A stretch of 64,000 nucleotides of DNA from Streptosporangium saharense (GTDB lineage Bacteria; Actinomycetota; Actinomycetes; Streptosporangiales; Streptosporangiaceae): assembly GCF_014203715.1 (NCBI RefSeq), contig NZ_JACHJP010000004.1:62001-126000 (forward strand), in the 5' to 3' direction. The notes beneath the pieces were generated by a model, which had not been told where the DNA came from, did not search any database, and was given only the letters and a program-made list of their open reading frames with translations. The position numbers were made by a program, and so were the translations under genes. Of the stretch, positions 31,679 to 40,426 are shown in pieces. Within the stretch, counting starts at the first letter, position 1; every line of letters starts with the position of its first letter.

Positions 31679-32974
31679 TCACACCGCCTCGACCGGTGCC
31701 TGGGCCTCCGTCGCCGGGTCGGGGGCGCGCAGCCCGCGCACCCCGGGGAAGAGCAGCGCGGCAAGCGAGGCCAGCAGGATGAGGGCGGCGCAGCCGAGCA
31801 GCGCTGACCTGGCCCCGACCAGGATCGCCGCGGGCCCGGCCAGCATCAGGCCGATCGGGCCGAACATGAGCGACCCGAGCGCGTCGTAGGAGCTGACCCG
31901 CGACAAGGCCTCCGGCGGCACCTCACGCTGCATGGTGGTGTTCCACAGCACCCCGAAGACGTCGAAACAGATCCCCATCACGACGGCGCCGAGGACCACC
32001 GTCCACAGCGGCGCGGAGATCCCGATCAGGAGGTACGGCAGCGCGGTCGGCAGCGTCATGAGCGTGGCGACCAGGATGGGACGGCTCGGCCGCAGCCGCA
32101 GGGTGACGAGGATGCCCGCGAGCATGCCGACCGCCTCGCCCGCCAGGACGGCCGACCAGGCCGCCGCCCCGCCCATCTGCTCCTTGGCAACCAGCGGCCC
32201 GAGCACGCCGTGCGCGGCCTGCATGGCCAGCACCAGCAGGGAGAACTGCGCGACCACGACCCACAGCCACTGCCGGGAGACGAACTCGCGCCAGCCGCCA
32301 CGCAGGTCGGCGAAGACGGAACGCACCCCGTCAGCGAGCGACGTCTTCGCTGCCTGTACGGCTTCCGCGGCGGGGGGCACCGGTCTGAGGCGCAGCGCGG
32401 TCACGAGCACGGCGGCCAGGGCGAACATCAGGCCGCTGACGACGAGCGCCCAGCCGGCGCCGATCAGGACGACCGTCATGCCGCCCATGACGAGTCCGGC
32501 GACCCGGGAGATGTTGGTGCCGAGTCCCAGCAGGGCGTTGGCGGTCTGCAGGCGGTCGGCCTCGACGACGTCGGGGACGATGCCGGTCAGGGCGGGGAAG
32601 AGGATGGCCGTCGAGACGCCGCTGAAGGCCGCGGCCGCCGCCAGGGCGGGCAGCGGGGTCCAGCCGATGAGCATCATGGCGGCCAGGGCGAGGAAGGCCA
32701 GGGCGTTGAGCGACTCGGCGATCATCATCACCCTGTGGCGGGGCAGCCGGTCCGCGATCACGCCGCCGACCAGCATGAACACCACCATCGGCAGTGCCTC
32801 GGCGGTCAGGACGACCGACAGGGTCCTGGCCGTCGCGCCGGGCAGCGCGAGGACGCCGAAGGCGAGGGCGACCGGGGCGAAGGCGGCGCCGAGCACCGAG
32901 ATGGTTCTGGCGACGAGCAGGAGGGTGAAGTTCCGGTCCCTGAGCATGGCGAGGTCACGCCGGTAGCTGTGCAC
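31679..32974 (-). CDS. MFS transporter
   Basis: About 431 residues from GTG 32974 (GGAG a few bases upstream); a longer frame begins in unsupported sequence. Twelve membrane helices are visible, with the MFS loop GGVIADRLPRHRVMM between helices 2 and 3 and its counterpart after helix 8. It belongs to the enterobactin-exporter-like (EntS/DHA3) type, with the start YRRDLAMLRDRNFTLLLVARTISVLG. Probably a drug or siderophore exporter. No dedicated regulator is adjacent. Confidence 0.88.
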   Translation of the reverse strand: MHSYRRDLAMLRDRNFTLLLVARTISVLGAAFAPVALAFGVLALPGATARTLSVVLTAEALPMVVFMLVGGVIADRLPRHRVMMIAESLNALAFLALAAMMLIGWTPLPALAAAAAFSGVSTAILFPALTGIVPDVVEADRLQTANALLGLGTNISRVAGLVMGGMTVVLIGAGWALVVSGLMFALAAVLVTALRLRPVPPAAEAVQAAKTSLADGVRSVFADLRGGWREFVSRQWLWVVVAQFSLLVLAMQAAHGVLGPLVAKEQMGGAAAWSAVLAGEAVGMLAGILVTLRLRPSRPILVATLMTLPTALPYLLIGISAPLWTVVLGAVVMGICFDVFGVLWNTTMQREVPPEALSRVSSYDALGSLMFGPIGLMLAGPAAILVGARSALLGCAALILLASLAALLFPGVRGLRAPDPATEAQAPVEAV

Positions 32975-33193
32975 GTGCTGTCTCCAAAACCCCAAACCGG
33001 AAAGAGACCCCATTCTTCCGGTTCTTCGGCCATATGTCGCATCAATATTCGACCTGACCTCCTCGCGAGCCGGGCAACGCAGAAGAAGCCCCAAAAGCCG
33101 AAATATCCGACAATTGACTGACAGTCAGCACCTCATGTCACCCTCACGGTCACGGCGGCCCGATGGCCGGGGGTCCCCTGCCGAAGGAGCCCG

Positions 33194-34324
33194 ATGAGAA
33201 CGCTGAGCCCCATGCGATGGGCGGCGCACGAGGACGGCGCGAAGATGGTCGACCGGCTGGGGGAGCTGGTCTCGTGCGAGTCACCCCCGGGTTCGATCCC
33301 GCACCTGCGGGCCTGCGCCGACCTGGTCGCGGGCTGGGGCGAGGCCGTACTCGGCAGACCGGTGCGGCGGGTCGTCAGGGACGGCCTGCCACATCTGCTG
33401 TGGGCCGCGCGCGACCAGCGGGTGCTGCTGCTCGGCCACTTCGACACGGTGTGGCCCGCGGGCACGATCAGGCAGTGGCCCTTCACCGTGGACGGCGACC
33501 GCGCAACGGGACCGGGGGCCTACGACATGAAGGCGGGCATCGTGCAGATGTTCACCGCCCTCGGCCTGCTCGCGGACACCTCGCGGGTCGGCGTGCTGCT
33601 CACCTGCGACGAGGAGAGCGGCTCCGTCACCTCCCGCGAGCTGATCGAACGCCAGGCCCTGCGCTCGGGGGCGGTGCTCGTCTGCGAGGCCAGCGACCCC
33701 ACGGGCGCGCTGAAGGTCGCGCGCAAGGGTGGCTCCCTCTACCGGCTCACCGCCGTGGGCAGGGCCGCGCACGCGGGCGTCGAGCCGCAGCGCGGCGTCA
33801 ACGCGACCGTCGAGGTCGCCCACCAGGTCCTCACCGTGCAGTCCTTCGCCTCCCCGGCCGAGGAGACCAGCGTGACGCCGACCGTGCTGGCGGGCGGCAC
33901 CACGACGAACACCGTCCCCGAGTCCGCGACGCTCTGCGTGGACGTCCGCGCCTGGACGCGGGACGAGCTCGAACGGGTCGATCTGGAGATCCGCGGGATG
34001 ACCGCGCGCCTGCCCGGGGCCGTGCTGTCCGTCGGCGGCGGGATCAACCGTCACCCGCTGACCCCGGAGGTCGCGCTGCCGCTGCTCGCGGTCGCGCGGG
34101 CGGCGGCCGAGGACATCGGCCTGCCGCCCCCGGACGGCGCGCACGTGCCGGGCGCCTCCGACGCCAACTTCACCGGGGCGCTCGGCGTGCCGACGCTGGA
34201 CGGGCTCGGCGCGGTCGGCGGCGGCGCGCACGCGCGGGGGGAGTACGTCGAGGTGGGGACGATGCCCGACCGGGCCGCGCTGCTGGCCGCGCTCGTCGGG
34301 AGGCTTCTGACGACGCCTTCCTGA
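33194..34324 (+). CDS. M20-family metallopeptidase (carboxypeptidase G2-like)
   Basis: A 376-residue enzyme. Zinc ligands and catalytic residues are seen: LLGHFDTVWP (His), GPGAYDMKAGI (bridging Asp), TCDEESGS (catalytic Glu then metal Glu), VCEASDP, and GGGAHARGEY (final His). The dimerisation domain between about residues 180 and 290 has the expected HAGVEPQRGVNA word. Family members cleave C-terminal Glu from folates or hydrolyse acyl amino acids. It starts with ATG after AAGGAGCCCG and is followed 94 bp later by a GCS2 ligase, an unrelated activity that might share glutamate-containing substrates. Confidence 0.9.
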   Translation: MRTLSPMRWAAHEDGAKMVDRLGELVSCESPPGSIPHLRACADLVAGWGEAVLGRPVRRVVRDGLPHLLWAARDQRVLLLGHFDTVWPAGTIRQWPFTVDGDRATGPGAYDMKAGIVQMFTALGLLADTSRVGVLLTCDEESGSVTSRELIERQALRSGAVLVCEASDPTGALKVARKGGSLYRLTAVGRAAHAGVEPQRGVNATVEVAHQVLTVQSFASPAEETSVTPTVLAGGTTTNTVPESATLCVDVRAWTRDELERVDLEIRGMTARLPGAVLSVGGGINRHPLTPEVALPLLAVARAAAEDIGLPPPDGAHVPGASDANFTGALGVPTLDGLGAVGGGAHARGEYVEVGTMPDRAALLAALVGRLLTTPS

Positions 34325-34417
34325 CGAAGACCCCACATCGGACGGTCGCCCCCAATACGCTGTGATCGGCCGCGCTTCCCGCGGCGCCAGGGGCTACCGC
34401 GAAAGTGGGCACGACAC

Positions 34418-35545
34418 ATGAACAGCGACGGTCGGCGGATCGGGGTCGAGGAGGAGTTCCTGGTCGTCGATCCGGTCACCAGGTGCGCGGTTCCCCAGGC
34501 CGAGGCGGTGCTGCGCAGGGTTGCCGACCGGCTCGGCCCCCAGGCGGGCGGGGAGATCACCAAGCTCCAGGTGGAGTCGCGCACGCTGCCGTGCCGTACG
34601 GTCACCGACCTGTACGGCCAGCTCGCGCGGGGCCGGGCGGCGATGGACGCGGCGGCCGCCGAGGAGGGGCTGCGGATCATGGCCAGCGGCACCCCGGTGC
34701 TGGGGGACGTTGTCCCCTCGCCGATGACCGAGGGCCCGAGGCAGGACCTGGGCAACGCCACCTTCAGGGGACTGCACGACGAGCTGAGCATCTGCGCCCT
34801 GCACGTCCATGTCGAGCTGCCGGAACGCGACAGGGCGGTGCTCGCGGGCAACCACCTTCGCCCCTACCTGCCCACGCTGATCGCGCTCACCGCGAACTCG
34901 CCGTACTGGTCGCGGAAGGACACCGGCTACGCGAGCTGGCGCACGCTGGTGTGGAACCGCTGGCCGGTCGCCGGGCCCCCGCCGTACTTCACCTCCGCGG
35001 AGCACTACGACACCTTCGTCGCCACGCTCCAGGAGGCCGGGGCCCTGGTGGACGTCGGCACGATCTTCTGGGACATCAGGCCCTCGGCGCACCAGCCGAC
35101 CCTTGAGGTGAGGGCGGCCGACGTGCCGACCACCGCCGAGGAGTCGGCGATGGTCGCGGCCCTGGTCAGGGGGCTGGTGACGGCCTCGCTCACGCTGGTC
35201 GACCGGGGGGACACCGGGCCGGTCGTCTCGGCTGAGCTGATGCGGGTCGCCTACTGGCGCGCCGCCCGTGACGGGCTCGGCGGCTACGGCGTGGACGTGC
35301 ACACGGGCCGTGCCGTGCCCGCCGCGGAGCTGGCCGTACGGATGCTCGACGCGGCGGCTCCCGGGCTTGAGGAGCACGGGGACCTCGACCTGGTCGGCGG
35401 CTGGCTGAAGCGCCTGGTCGGGGAGGGCGACGGGGCCACGCGTCAGCGACGCGCCGCCGAGGACGGCGGGCTCGCCGCTGTCGTCGACCACCTCCTCGCC
35501 CGTACGGCCCCGCCCGCCCTCCAGGAGGAGAGCACGTCCGCGTAA
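34418..35545 (+). CDS. carboxylate-amine ligase / glutamate-cysteine ligase type 2 (YbdK-like)
   Basis: A 375-residue member of the GCS2 family. It opens IGVEEEFLVVDPVT, with the Glu-Glu-Glu active-site word, and continues KLQVESRT, ICALHVHVELPERD, LIALTANSPYWSRKDTGYASWR and FWDIRPSAHQPTLEVRAADV, all family blocks that bind ATP, Mg and amino acid. The YbdK branch shows weak gamma-glutamyl-cysteine ligase activity in E. coli; actinomycetes often have several paralogues, so the true product is uncertain. A nitroreductase gene lies 64 bp downstream. Confidence 0.9.
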   Translation: MNSDGRRIGVEEEFLVVDPVTRCAVPQAEAVLRRVADRLGPQAGGEITKLQVESRTLPCRTVTDLYGQLARGRAAMDAAAAEEGLRIMASGTPVLGDVVPSPMTEGPRQDLGNATFRGLHDELSICALHVHVELPERDRAVLAGNHLRPYLPTLIALTANSPYWSRKDTGYASWRTLVWNRWPVAGPPPYFTSAEHYDTFVATLQEAGALVDVGTIFWDIRPSAHQPTLEVRAADVPTTAEESAMVAALVRGLVTASLTLVDRGDTGPVVSAELMRVAYWRAARDGLGGYGVDVHTGRAVPAAELAVRMLDAAAPGLEEHGDLDLVGGWLKRLVGEGDGATRQRRAAEDGGLAAVVDHLLARTAPPALQEESTSA

Positions 35546-35609
35546 CGACATCCCGGTCCGTCCGGTTCACCCTGGGGTGAAGGACGGACGGACTGGGAGG
35601 CGTTTTCCG

Positions 35610-36272
35610 TTGACCGAGACCGCACAGCACCCGACGATCCCCGTGGACACCCGCCGCAGACCGCCCGCGGTCATGGCCCGCGACGCCGGGGTGTTCGCCG
35701 ACATGATGACCACCCGCAGGTCGGTGCGGGAGTTCGCGCCCGACCCGGTGCCCGAGGGCGTGATCGAGGCGGCCGTGCGGGCGGCGGCGAGCGCGCCCAG
35801 CGGCGCCAACCTGCAGCCGTGGCGGTTCGTCGTCGTGACGGACCCCGAGCGCAGGCGGCGGCTGCGCGAGGCCGCGGAGGCCGAGGAGCGGGAGTTCTAC
35901 TCCCATCGCGCCCCCGCCGAGTGGCTCGACGTCATCGCCCCGATCGGCACCGACTGGCGCAAGCCGTTCCTGGAGATCGCCCCGGTGGTGATCGTGATCT
36001 TCGAGGTGCACCAGGGGCCGCGCACCCCCAAGCCCTACTACGTCAAGGAGTCGGTGGGCATCGCGGTCGGCCTGCTGATCGCGGCGCTGCACCACGCGGG
36101 CCTGGCCACGCTGACCCACACGCCGAGCCCGATGCGTTTCCTCAACGAGGTGTGCGGACGGCCTCCCGAGGAGCGTCCCTACCTGGTGATGCCGGTCGGC
36201 TATCCGGCGGCGGACGCCCGGGTGCCCGACCTGAGCCGCAAGCCGCTGACCGAGGTGATGGTCCGGTGCTGA
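35610..36272 (+). CDS. nitroreductase-family FMN oxidoreductase
   Basis: A 220-residue protein started at TTG 35610, because GGGAGG stands 9 nt before it. A GTG at 35577 would add 11 residues without a site. The FMN-binding N-terminal words TTRRSVREFAPDPVP and ASAPSGANLQPWRFVVV are typical, and the later ESVGIAVGLLIAALHHAGLATLTHTPS completes the fold. Such enzymes reduce nitro groups, quinones or enoates with NAD(P)H. It converges with the flavin monooxygenase gene. Confidence 0.88.
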   Translation: MTETAQHPTIPVDTRRRPPAVMARDAGVFADMMTTRRSVREFAPDPVPEGVIEAAVRAAASAPSGANLQPWRFVVVTDPERRRRLREAAEAEEREFYSHRAPAEWLDVIAPIGTDWRKPFLEIAPVVIVIFEVHQGPRTPKPYYVKESVGIAVGLLIAALHHAGLATLTHTPSPMRFLNEVCGRPPEERPYLVMPVGYPAADARVPDLSRKPLTEVMVRC

Positions 36273-36276
36273 TCGA

Positions 36277-37833
36277 CTACCGGAGATGCCCCTCGAAGAA
36301 GGCCAGCAGGGGTTCGACGTGCCGCTCCGGGCGGCGCCAGTCGGCCAGCAGGTCTTCGAGCAGGTGGCGTTCCTCGACGAGTTCGGTGCCCCGGTAGCGC
36401 CGGACGACCGGGTGGATGAACGCGCTCTCCTGCGCCCTGCCCGGCTCGGGGTGGCGTTCGATGGCGAAGACGTCGCCGTACTCGTCACGGCCCCAGCGCA
36501 GCGTGACCGTGTAGTAGTGGGACTCGTCCCCGAACCGGGAGACCGCGTAGTCCTCCGGCAGGTCCGTGTAGTGCCTGACCAGCCCGCTGCCCTCGTCGAG
36601 GACCAGCACGTCGCACAGGTACTCGAACTGGGTCCACAGCGCCGAACTCCAGTTGACCCGGTCCAGCACCAGCGACGTCAGCTTCTGCGGATCGGCGGGA
36701 ACCGTGTCGTACGGCAGCGCCACCCCGTCGTAGCGTTCGCGCAACAGGGTCGTCAGCGTGCGCAGGTTGTAGCGGAAGCCGTCGATGAAGGCCGAGGACG
36801 CCCTGCGGAAGTCACGCGCCTGGGCGAGGGTGCCCGCGAAGTAGAGGTCCTCGACGTTGGCCGAACGCCAGTCGGGGCGCAGTGAGGGGAGCCTGTCGTC
36901 GCGCTCGGTCTCCGGGCGGCAGGCCGGGTCGAAGATCGAGGTGTCCATCCTGAAGCCGGTGCACCTGATGACCGCGTCGTATTCGAGCACGGCCTGTTCG
37001 CCGTCGGCGTGGGTGTAGGTGATGCGGACCTCGTAGTGGTCCCCGGTCCAGGCGATCTCGTCGATGACGCAGTCGAGCACCGAGTGCAGCGTCTTGAACT
37101 GGTAGCTGTCCAGGATGGCGCCGTACTGTCCCCGCACGTCGCCGGGGTGCTTGGTGTTCCACGCGAGCCGCAGCGGCCTGCGGCTGGCCAGGTGCACCAT
37201 CGCCGCGTGACCGAGGATGGCGTTAGCGGTCTCGAACGCCGAGTTGCCCTTGCCGACGACGAGCACCCGCTTGCCCGCGTACACCGCCGGGTCGGTGTCC
37301 ATCTCCTCGTAGCCGACCGCGTGCTCGATCCCCTTGATCTGCGGCACGTACGGCGCGCCCCACCCGGTGGCCACGACGACGCACCGGCAGCGCAGCACGC
37401 CGTCCCCGGTCCGCACGAGGAAGCCGTCGCCAGAACGCTCGATCGCGTGCACTGCGGTGCCGTACCGGACGTTGAGGTCGTGCAGGTTCTGGAAGTCGGC
37501 CAGGTAGCGCACCAGGTCGTCCGCCTTGGGGAGGTACTCCTGGCTGTAGGTGGGGAACAGCAGGCCGGGGGAGTCGTTGAGCAGCGAGTTCCAGTCCCAG
37601 CGCAGCCGGATCTCCGGGTCGTCGCTAGTGGTGTGCACCTTGTTGAGGGAGATCAGCCTGCGGTGCCGGGGGAAGGAGCGGAAGAAGCTCGCGGGCGCGT
37701 CCGCGCGCTCAAGCGCCACGTAGTCGGCGCCCGCCCGTTGCAGGTAGTAGCTCAGCTGGAGGCCGGCCGGTCCCCCGCCGACGATGACGTACTGGTGCGT
37801 CTCCTCGCCCGTGGGCGACCCGGCCTCAGGCAT
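36277..37833 (-). CDS. FAD-dependent monooxygenase / FOXRED-like oxidoreductase
   Basis: A 518-residue flavoprotein. The FAD Rossmann motif is YVIVGGGPAGLQLSYYLQ at the start. The second nucleotide motif is RVLVVGKGNSAFETANAIL (NADPH). An ATG-like motif is IRCTGF. The tail beyond residue 400 is an extension typical of the FOXRED2-like or pyridine-nucleotide-dependent oxidoreductase group. Possible roles are hydroxylation of an amine, ketone or sulfide. No biosynthetic partner is adjacent, so the substrate is unknown. A 191-bp gap separates it from the divergent AhpD-like gene. Confidence 0.85.
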   Translation of the reverse strand: MPEAGSPTGEETHQYVIVGGGPAGLQLSYYLQRAGADYVALERADAPASFFRSFPRHRRLISLNKVHTTSDDPEIRLRWDWNSLLNDSPGLLFPTYSQEYLPKADDLVRYLADFQNLHDLNVRYGTAVHAIERSGDGFLVRTGDGVLRCRCVVVATGWGAPYVPQIKGIEHAVGYEEMDTDPAVYAGKRVLVVGKGNSAFETANAILGHAAMVHLASRRPLRLAWNTKHPGDVRGQYGAILDSYQFKTLHSVLDCVIDEIAWTGDHYEVRITYTHADGEQAVLEYDAVIRCTGFRMDTSIFDPACRPETERDDRLPSLRPDWRSANVEDLYFAGTLAQARDFRRASSAFIDGFRYNLRTLTTLLRERYDGVALPYDTVPADPQKLTSLVLDRVNWSSALWTQFEYLCDVLVLDEGSGLVRHYTDLPEDYAVSRFGDESHYYTVTLRWGRDEYGDVFAIERHPEPGRAQESAFIHPVVRRYRGTELVEERHLLEDLLADWRRPERHVEPLLAFFEGHLR

Positions 37834-38024
37834 GATCTTCCCTCACTTGTGGTTCCCTCCGACCATGGGGGACGGCCAGAAGGCTGTCAATGACGCGTAG
37901 TTGGCCGGATCCGGACGTGTCACCTTCTGAGCACTTTCAGCGATGACGCCGGGGATCGCGCCGTGTCACCATCGGCTCCCGCCCGTGTTACTGATCCCCT
38001 CAAGTCCCCTCAAGGAGTGACGTC

Positions 38025-38567
38025 ATGGCACACATCGAACTCGGCGTGGACGAGCGTGAGTTCCCCGGCATCTCCGGTCTCATGCGGTTCAGGCCGGAGA
38101 CGGCCGGACCGCTCGGCGCCCTCGCCGAGGTGCTGCTGCGCGGACCGCACCCGCTGTCCGCCGGTGAGCGCGAGCTGATCGCCGCCTACGTCTCCGGTCT
38201 CAACGAGTGCGACTTCTGCTGCTCCTCCCACTCGGCGTTCGCCGCCGCCCAGCTCGACGAGGGGATGACCCTGGTCGAGCAGGTGCGCGCCGACCTGGAC
38301 ACGGCGCCGGTCTCCGACAAGCTGCGTGCCCTGCTGCGGATCGCGGGCGTCGTGCGCGGCGACGCCCGCCAGGTGAGCCAGGACCTGGTCGAGGCGGCCC
38401 GCAAGGAGGGGGCGAGCGACCTGGAGATCCACGACACCGTGCTGATCGCGGCGGCGTTCTGCATGTTCAACCGCTACGTGGACGGCCTCGGGACGCTGGC
38501 CCCGGAGGGCACGGAGGGGTATGCCGCCTCGGCACGGCGCATCGTCGAGTCGGGTTACCTTTCCTGA
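38025..38567 (+). CDS. AhpD/CMD-like peroxidase-related protein
   Basis: A 180-residue helical protein of the carboxymuconolactone decarboxylase fold. It has the redox motif ECDFCCSSHSAFAA (E-x3-C-C-x2-H variant, with an extra Cys), which in AhpD family members acts as a thiol peroxidase or disulfide reductase. The frame starts at ATG with GGAG upstream. A strong hairpin terminator at 38582-38623 follows. It is not near ahpC. Confidence 0.88.
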   Translation: MAHIELGVDEREFPGISGLMRFRPETAGPLGALAEVLLRGPHPLSAGERELIAAYVSGLNECDFCCSSHSAFAAAQLDEGMTLVEQVRADLDTAPVSDKLRALLRIAGVVRGDARQVSQDLVEAARKEGASDLEIHDTVLIAAAFCMFNRYVDGLGTLAPEGTEGYAASARRIVESGYLS

Positions 38568-38581
38568 TTCCAGGTGATCGT

Positions 38582-38623
38582 CTGTCCGGGCCGCCGGTTG
38601 TGACGGCTTCGCGGCCCGGACAG
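38582..38623 (+). terminator. hairpin terminator after the AhpD-like gene
   Basis: 13-bp perfect stem CTGTCCGGGCCGC / GCGGCCCGGACAG with a 16-nt loop, 14 bp after the stop codon. No clear U tract, as is common in actinomycetes. Confidence 0.75.
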
Positions 38624-38707
38624 GTGGCCTTCATGAGTCCGCATATATCCGGATATCGCTGGGGTGATTAATCCGGCATATGCGGCCGATAGCGGATTTA
38701 TCCGTAG

Positions 38708-38947
38708 TTAGCGGGAGACCTTCCGCCGCCTGGCGAAGTGGTTCCACACGGCCCCCAGCCGGACACCGCAGATGAGACCCCCGACGACCAGGAAGAACGT
38801 CCCGGTGACGTAGGTCCACCAGCCCCCGCCGTGGGAGAGGTCGTGAACGCCGCGAACGATGGAGGAGAGGCCGAGAACGGGGAGAATGAAGGTCAGAAAA
38901 ATCCACGTGCTGTCAGGCTGTCCACCGAATGATTCCTTGGGAGACAT
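38708..38947 (-). CDS. small integral membrane protein
   Basis: 79 residues with two membrane helices: TWIFLTFILPVLGLSSIVRGV and YVTGTFFLVVGGLICGV, then a basic tail HFARRRKVSR. The ATG is preceded by a weak site. A helix pair of this type resembles small membrane proteins of unknown function. The opposite strand has no better reading. It stands between the AhpD-like gene and a divergent DUF2127 gene. Confidence 0.6.
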   Translation of the reverse strand: MSPKESFGGQPDSTWIFLTFILPVLGLSSIVRGVHDLSHGGGWWTYVTGTFFLVVGGLICGVRLGAVWNHFARRRKVSR

Positions 38948-39052
38948 ATCCCTACTGTACGGCGCGCTCCCCGTTGATGAAACGAATTATTCCGCCGCCC
39001 CAAACCGGTAACGCAGGGGCGTGTCGGGCCTTTCATGGCCGGATGGCGTGCC

Positions 39053-39066
39053 TAGGGTGGGCGTTA
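39053..39066 (+). promoter_or_regulatory. -10 box TAGGGT for leaderless DUF2127 mRNA
   Basis: TAGGGT at 39053-39058 ends 7 nt before the ATG at 39066, so transcription should begin at or one base before the start codon. No ribosome binding site is seen, consistent with leaderless translation common in actinobacteria. Confidence 0.6.
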
Positions 39067-39824
39067 TGGACTGGTCGTTGTTGACCTGTGCCTTTGTCGG
39101 CCACCGTACCTACGCGCCTGACGAGCCCGAGTTGCGCGATCGTCTGCGTACGGCGACGGCCTCGGGTGAGGCGTGGCGGTGCCTGCGCTGTGCGGCCTTC
39201 GCCGTCGGGCCCGCCCAGGGAGGTGGTCCCGCCGAGCTGGCGCCGGACGTGAGCCGGGGTCGCCACCTGCGCGACATCGTCGTGCTGCGCTTCTTCGCCC
39301 TTGAGCGCCTGGTCAGGACGGTTCTATTGCTCCTGGCGGCCTACGCGGTGTGGCGGTTCAGGGGGAACCGGGGGTCGCTCCAGCAGATCTTCGAGAAGGA
39401 ACTGCCGATCCTCGGGCAGGCCGGGCTCGACGTCCAGCACTCCCGTGTCCTGTCTTGGATCCAGGGCGCGCTCGGCGCCAGCGAGACGACCCTGCGCTGG
39501 ATCACCGTCGCGCTGGTCGCCTACGCCGCGATCGAGCTGGTCGAGGCGGTCGGGCTGTGGCTGCTCAAACGGTGGGGAGAGTACTTCGCGTTCGTCGCCA
39601 CCGGCGTCTTCCTCCCCCTGGAGATCCACGAGCTGACCCAGCGGGTCACCCCGCTGCGGCTCGGCGCCCTCCTGGTCAACCTGGCCCTGCTCGGCTACCT
39701 CGCGTGGACGAAACGGCTGTTCGGGCTGCGTGGTGGCCGGGCCGCCTACGAGGCCGAGCGCAGGAGCGAATCCCTCGTCGAGATCGAGCGCGCCGCCATG
39801 AACGGCCGGGACCGCTCGCTTTGA
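39066..39824 (+). CDS. DUF2127 family membrane protein
   Basis: A 252-residue protein with a cytosolic N-terminal part (about 75 residues with a Cys pair in WRCLRCAAF). The four-helix DUF2127 core follows, starting ALERLVRTVLLLLAAYAVWRF and including ALVAYAAIELVEAVGLWLLKRWGEYFAFVATGVFLPLEIHEL. The core pattern (GxGLWLxKxWGExFA) identifies the family; function is unknown. A Cys-rich extension may bind metal. The ATG at 39066 is chosen because a TAGGGT box stands 7 nt upstream and no earlier site is credible. Confidence 0.8.
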   Translation: MDWSLLTCAFVGHRTYAPDEPELRDRLRTATASGEAWRCLRCAAFAVGPAQGGGPAELAPDVSRGRHLRDIVVLRFFALERLVRTVLLLLAAYAVWRFRGNRGSLQQIFEKELPILGQAGLDVQHSRVLSWIQGALGASETTLRWITVALVAYAAIELVEAVGLWLLKRWGEYFAFVATGVFLPLEIHELTQRVTPLRLGALLVNLALLGYLAWTKRLFGLRGGRAAYEAERRSESLVEIERAAMNGRDRSL

Positions 39825-39851
39825 CTTAGAGCGCGCTCTAACTTCTAGTCT
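39821..39851 (+). promoter_or_regulatory. palindromic operator inside the CMD-gene promoter
   Basis: The perfect 16-bp palindrome TTAGAGCGCGCTCTAA (39826-39841) lies between -35 TTGACT (39821-39826) and a -10 TAGTCT (39846-39851), spacer 19 bp. A repressor of the TetR or MarR type bound here would block the promoter of the downstream CMD gene. The regulator gene is not in the immediate neighbourhood. Confidence 0.6.
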
Positions 39852-39913
39852 GCCTGACGACTGCCGCATGTCACGTGGCCCCAGGCCGGTGCGAGAACGA
39901 AGGAGCCGACACC

Positions 39914-40318
39914 ATGAGTGAGTCCACGACCCGCGAGGAGCGCTACGACCACGGGCGCGAGATGCTCGACACCATCGACGGCACGGCCGGGGCGAACGTC
40001 CTCGCGGCGCTCGGGGACGTCGCCCCCGAGCTGGCCCACCAGATCGTCGCGTGGGGCTTCGGCGAGATCTACTCCCGCCCCGGGCTCGAACCCCGCGACC
40101 GGCAGCTCGTCACGCTCGGGATGCTGACCGCGCTCGGCGGCTGCGAGCCACAGCTTGAGGTCCACGTCAACGCCTCGCTCAACGTCGGGCTGACGCCACA
40201 GCAGATCATCGAGACGCTCCTGCACTCGGCGGCCTACTGCGGCTTCCCGAAGGCCCTGAACGCGACCTTCACCGCGAAGAAGGTCTTCGCCGAGCGCGGC
40301 CTGCTGCCGATCACCTGA
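39914..40318 (+). CDS. carboxymuconolactone decarboxylase family protein
   Basis: 134 residues from the ATG at 39914 after AAGGAGCCGAC. Family words are YDHGREMLDTIDG, LAHQIVAWGFGEIYSRPGLEPRDRQLVTLGMLTALGGCEPQLEVHVNASLNVG and GLTPQQIIETLLHSAAYCGFPKALNA. This is the gamma-carboxymuconolactone decarboxylase clan, all-helical. The clan Cys pair is reduced here to a single Cys plus His, so lactonase- or decarboxylase-like action is more likely than peroxidase. Control by the palindromic operator at 39821-39851 is likely. Confidence 0.88.
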   Translation: MSESTTREERYDHGREMLDTIDGTAGANVLAALGDVAPELAHQIVAWGFGEIYSRPGLEPRDRQLVTLGMLTALGGCEPQLEVHVNASLNVGLTPQQIIETLLHSAAYCGFPKALNATFTAKKVFAERGLLPIT

Positions 40319-40426
40319 CCACGCGGGTACGGCCCCGCAGAACCACCTCGACACGAACGCGCGCCAGGCCGTACGGCATAGCCCTGACGTGGATCACTTC
40401 GACACGGACATGCCATGCCGTACGGC

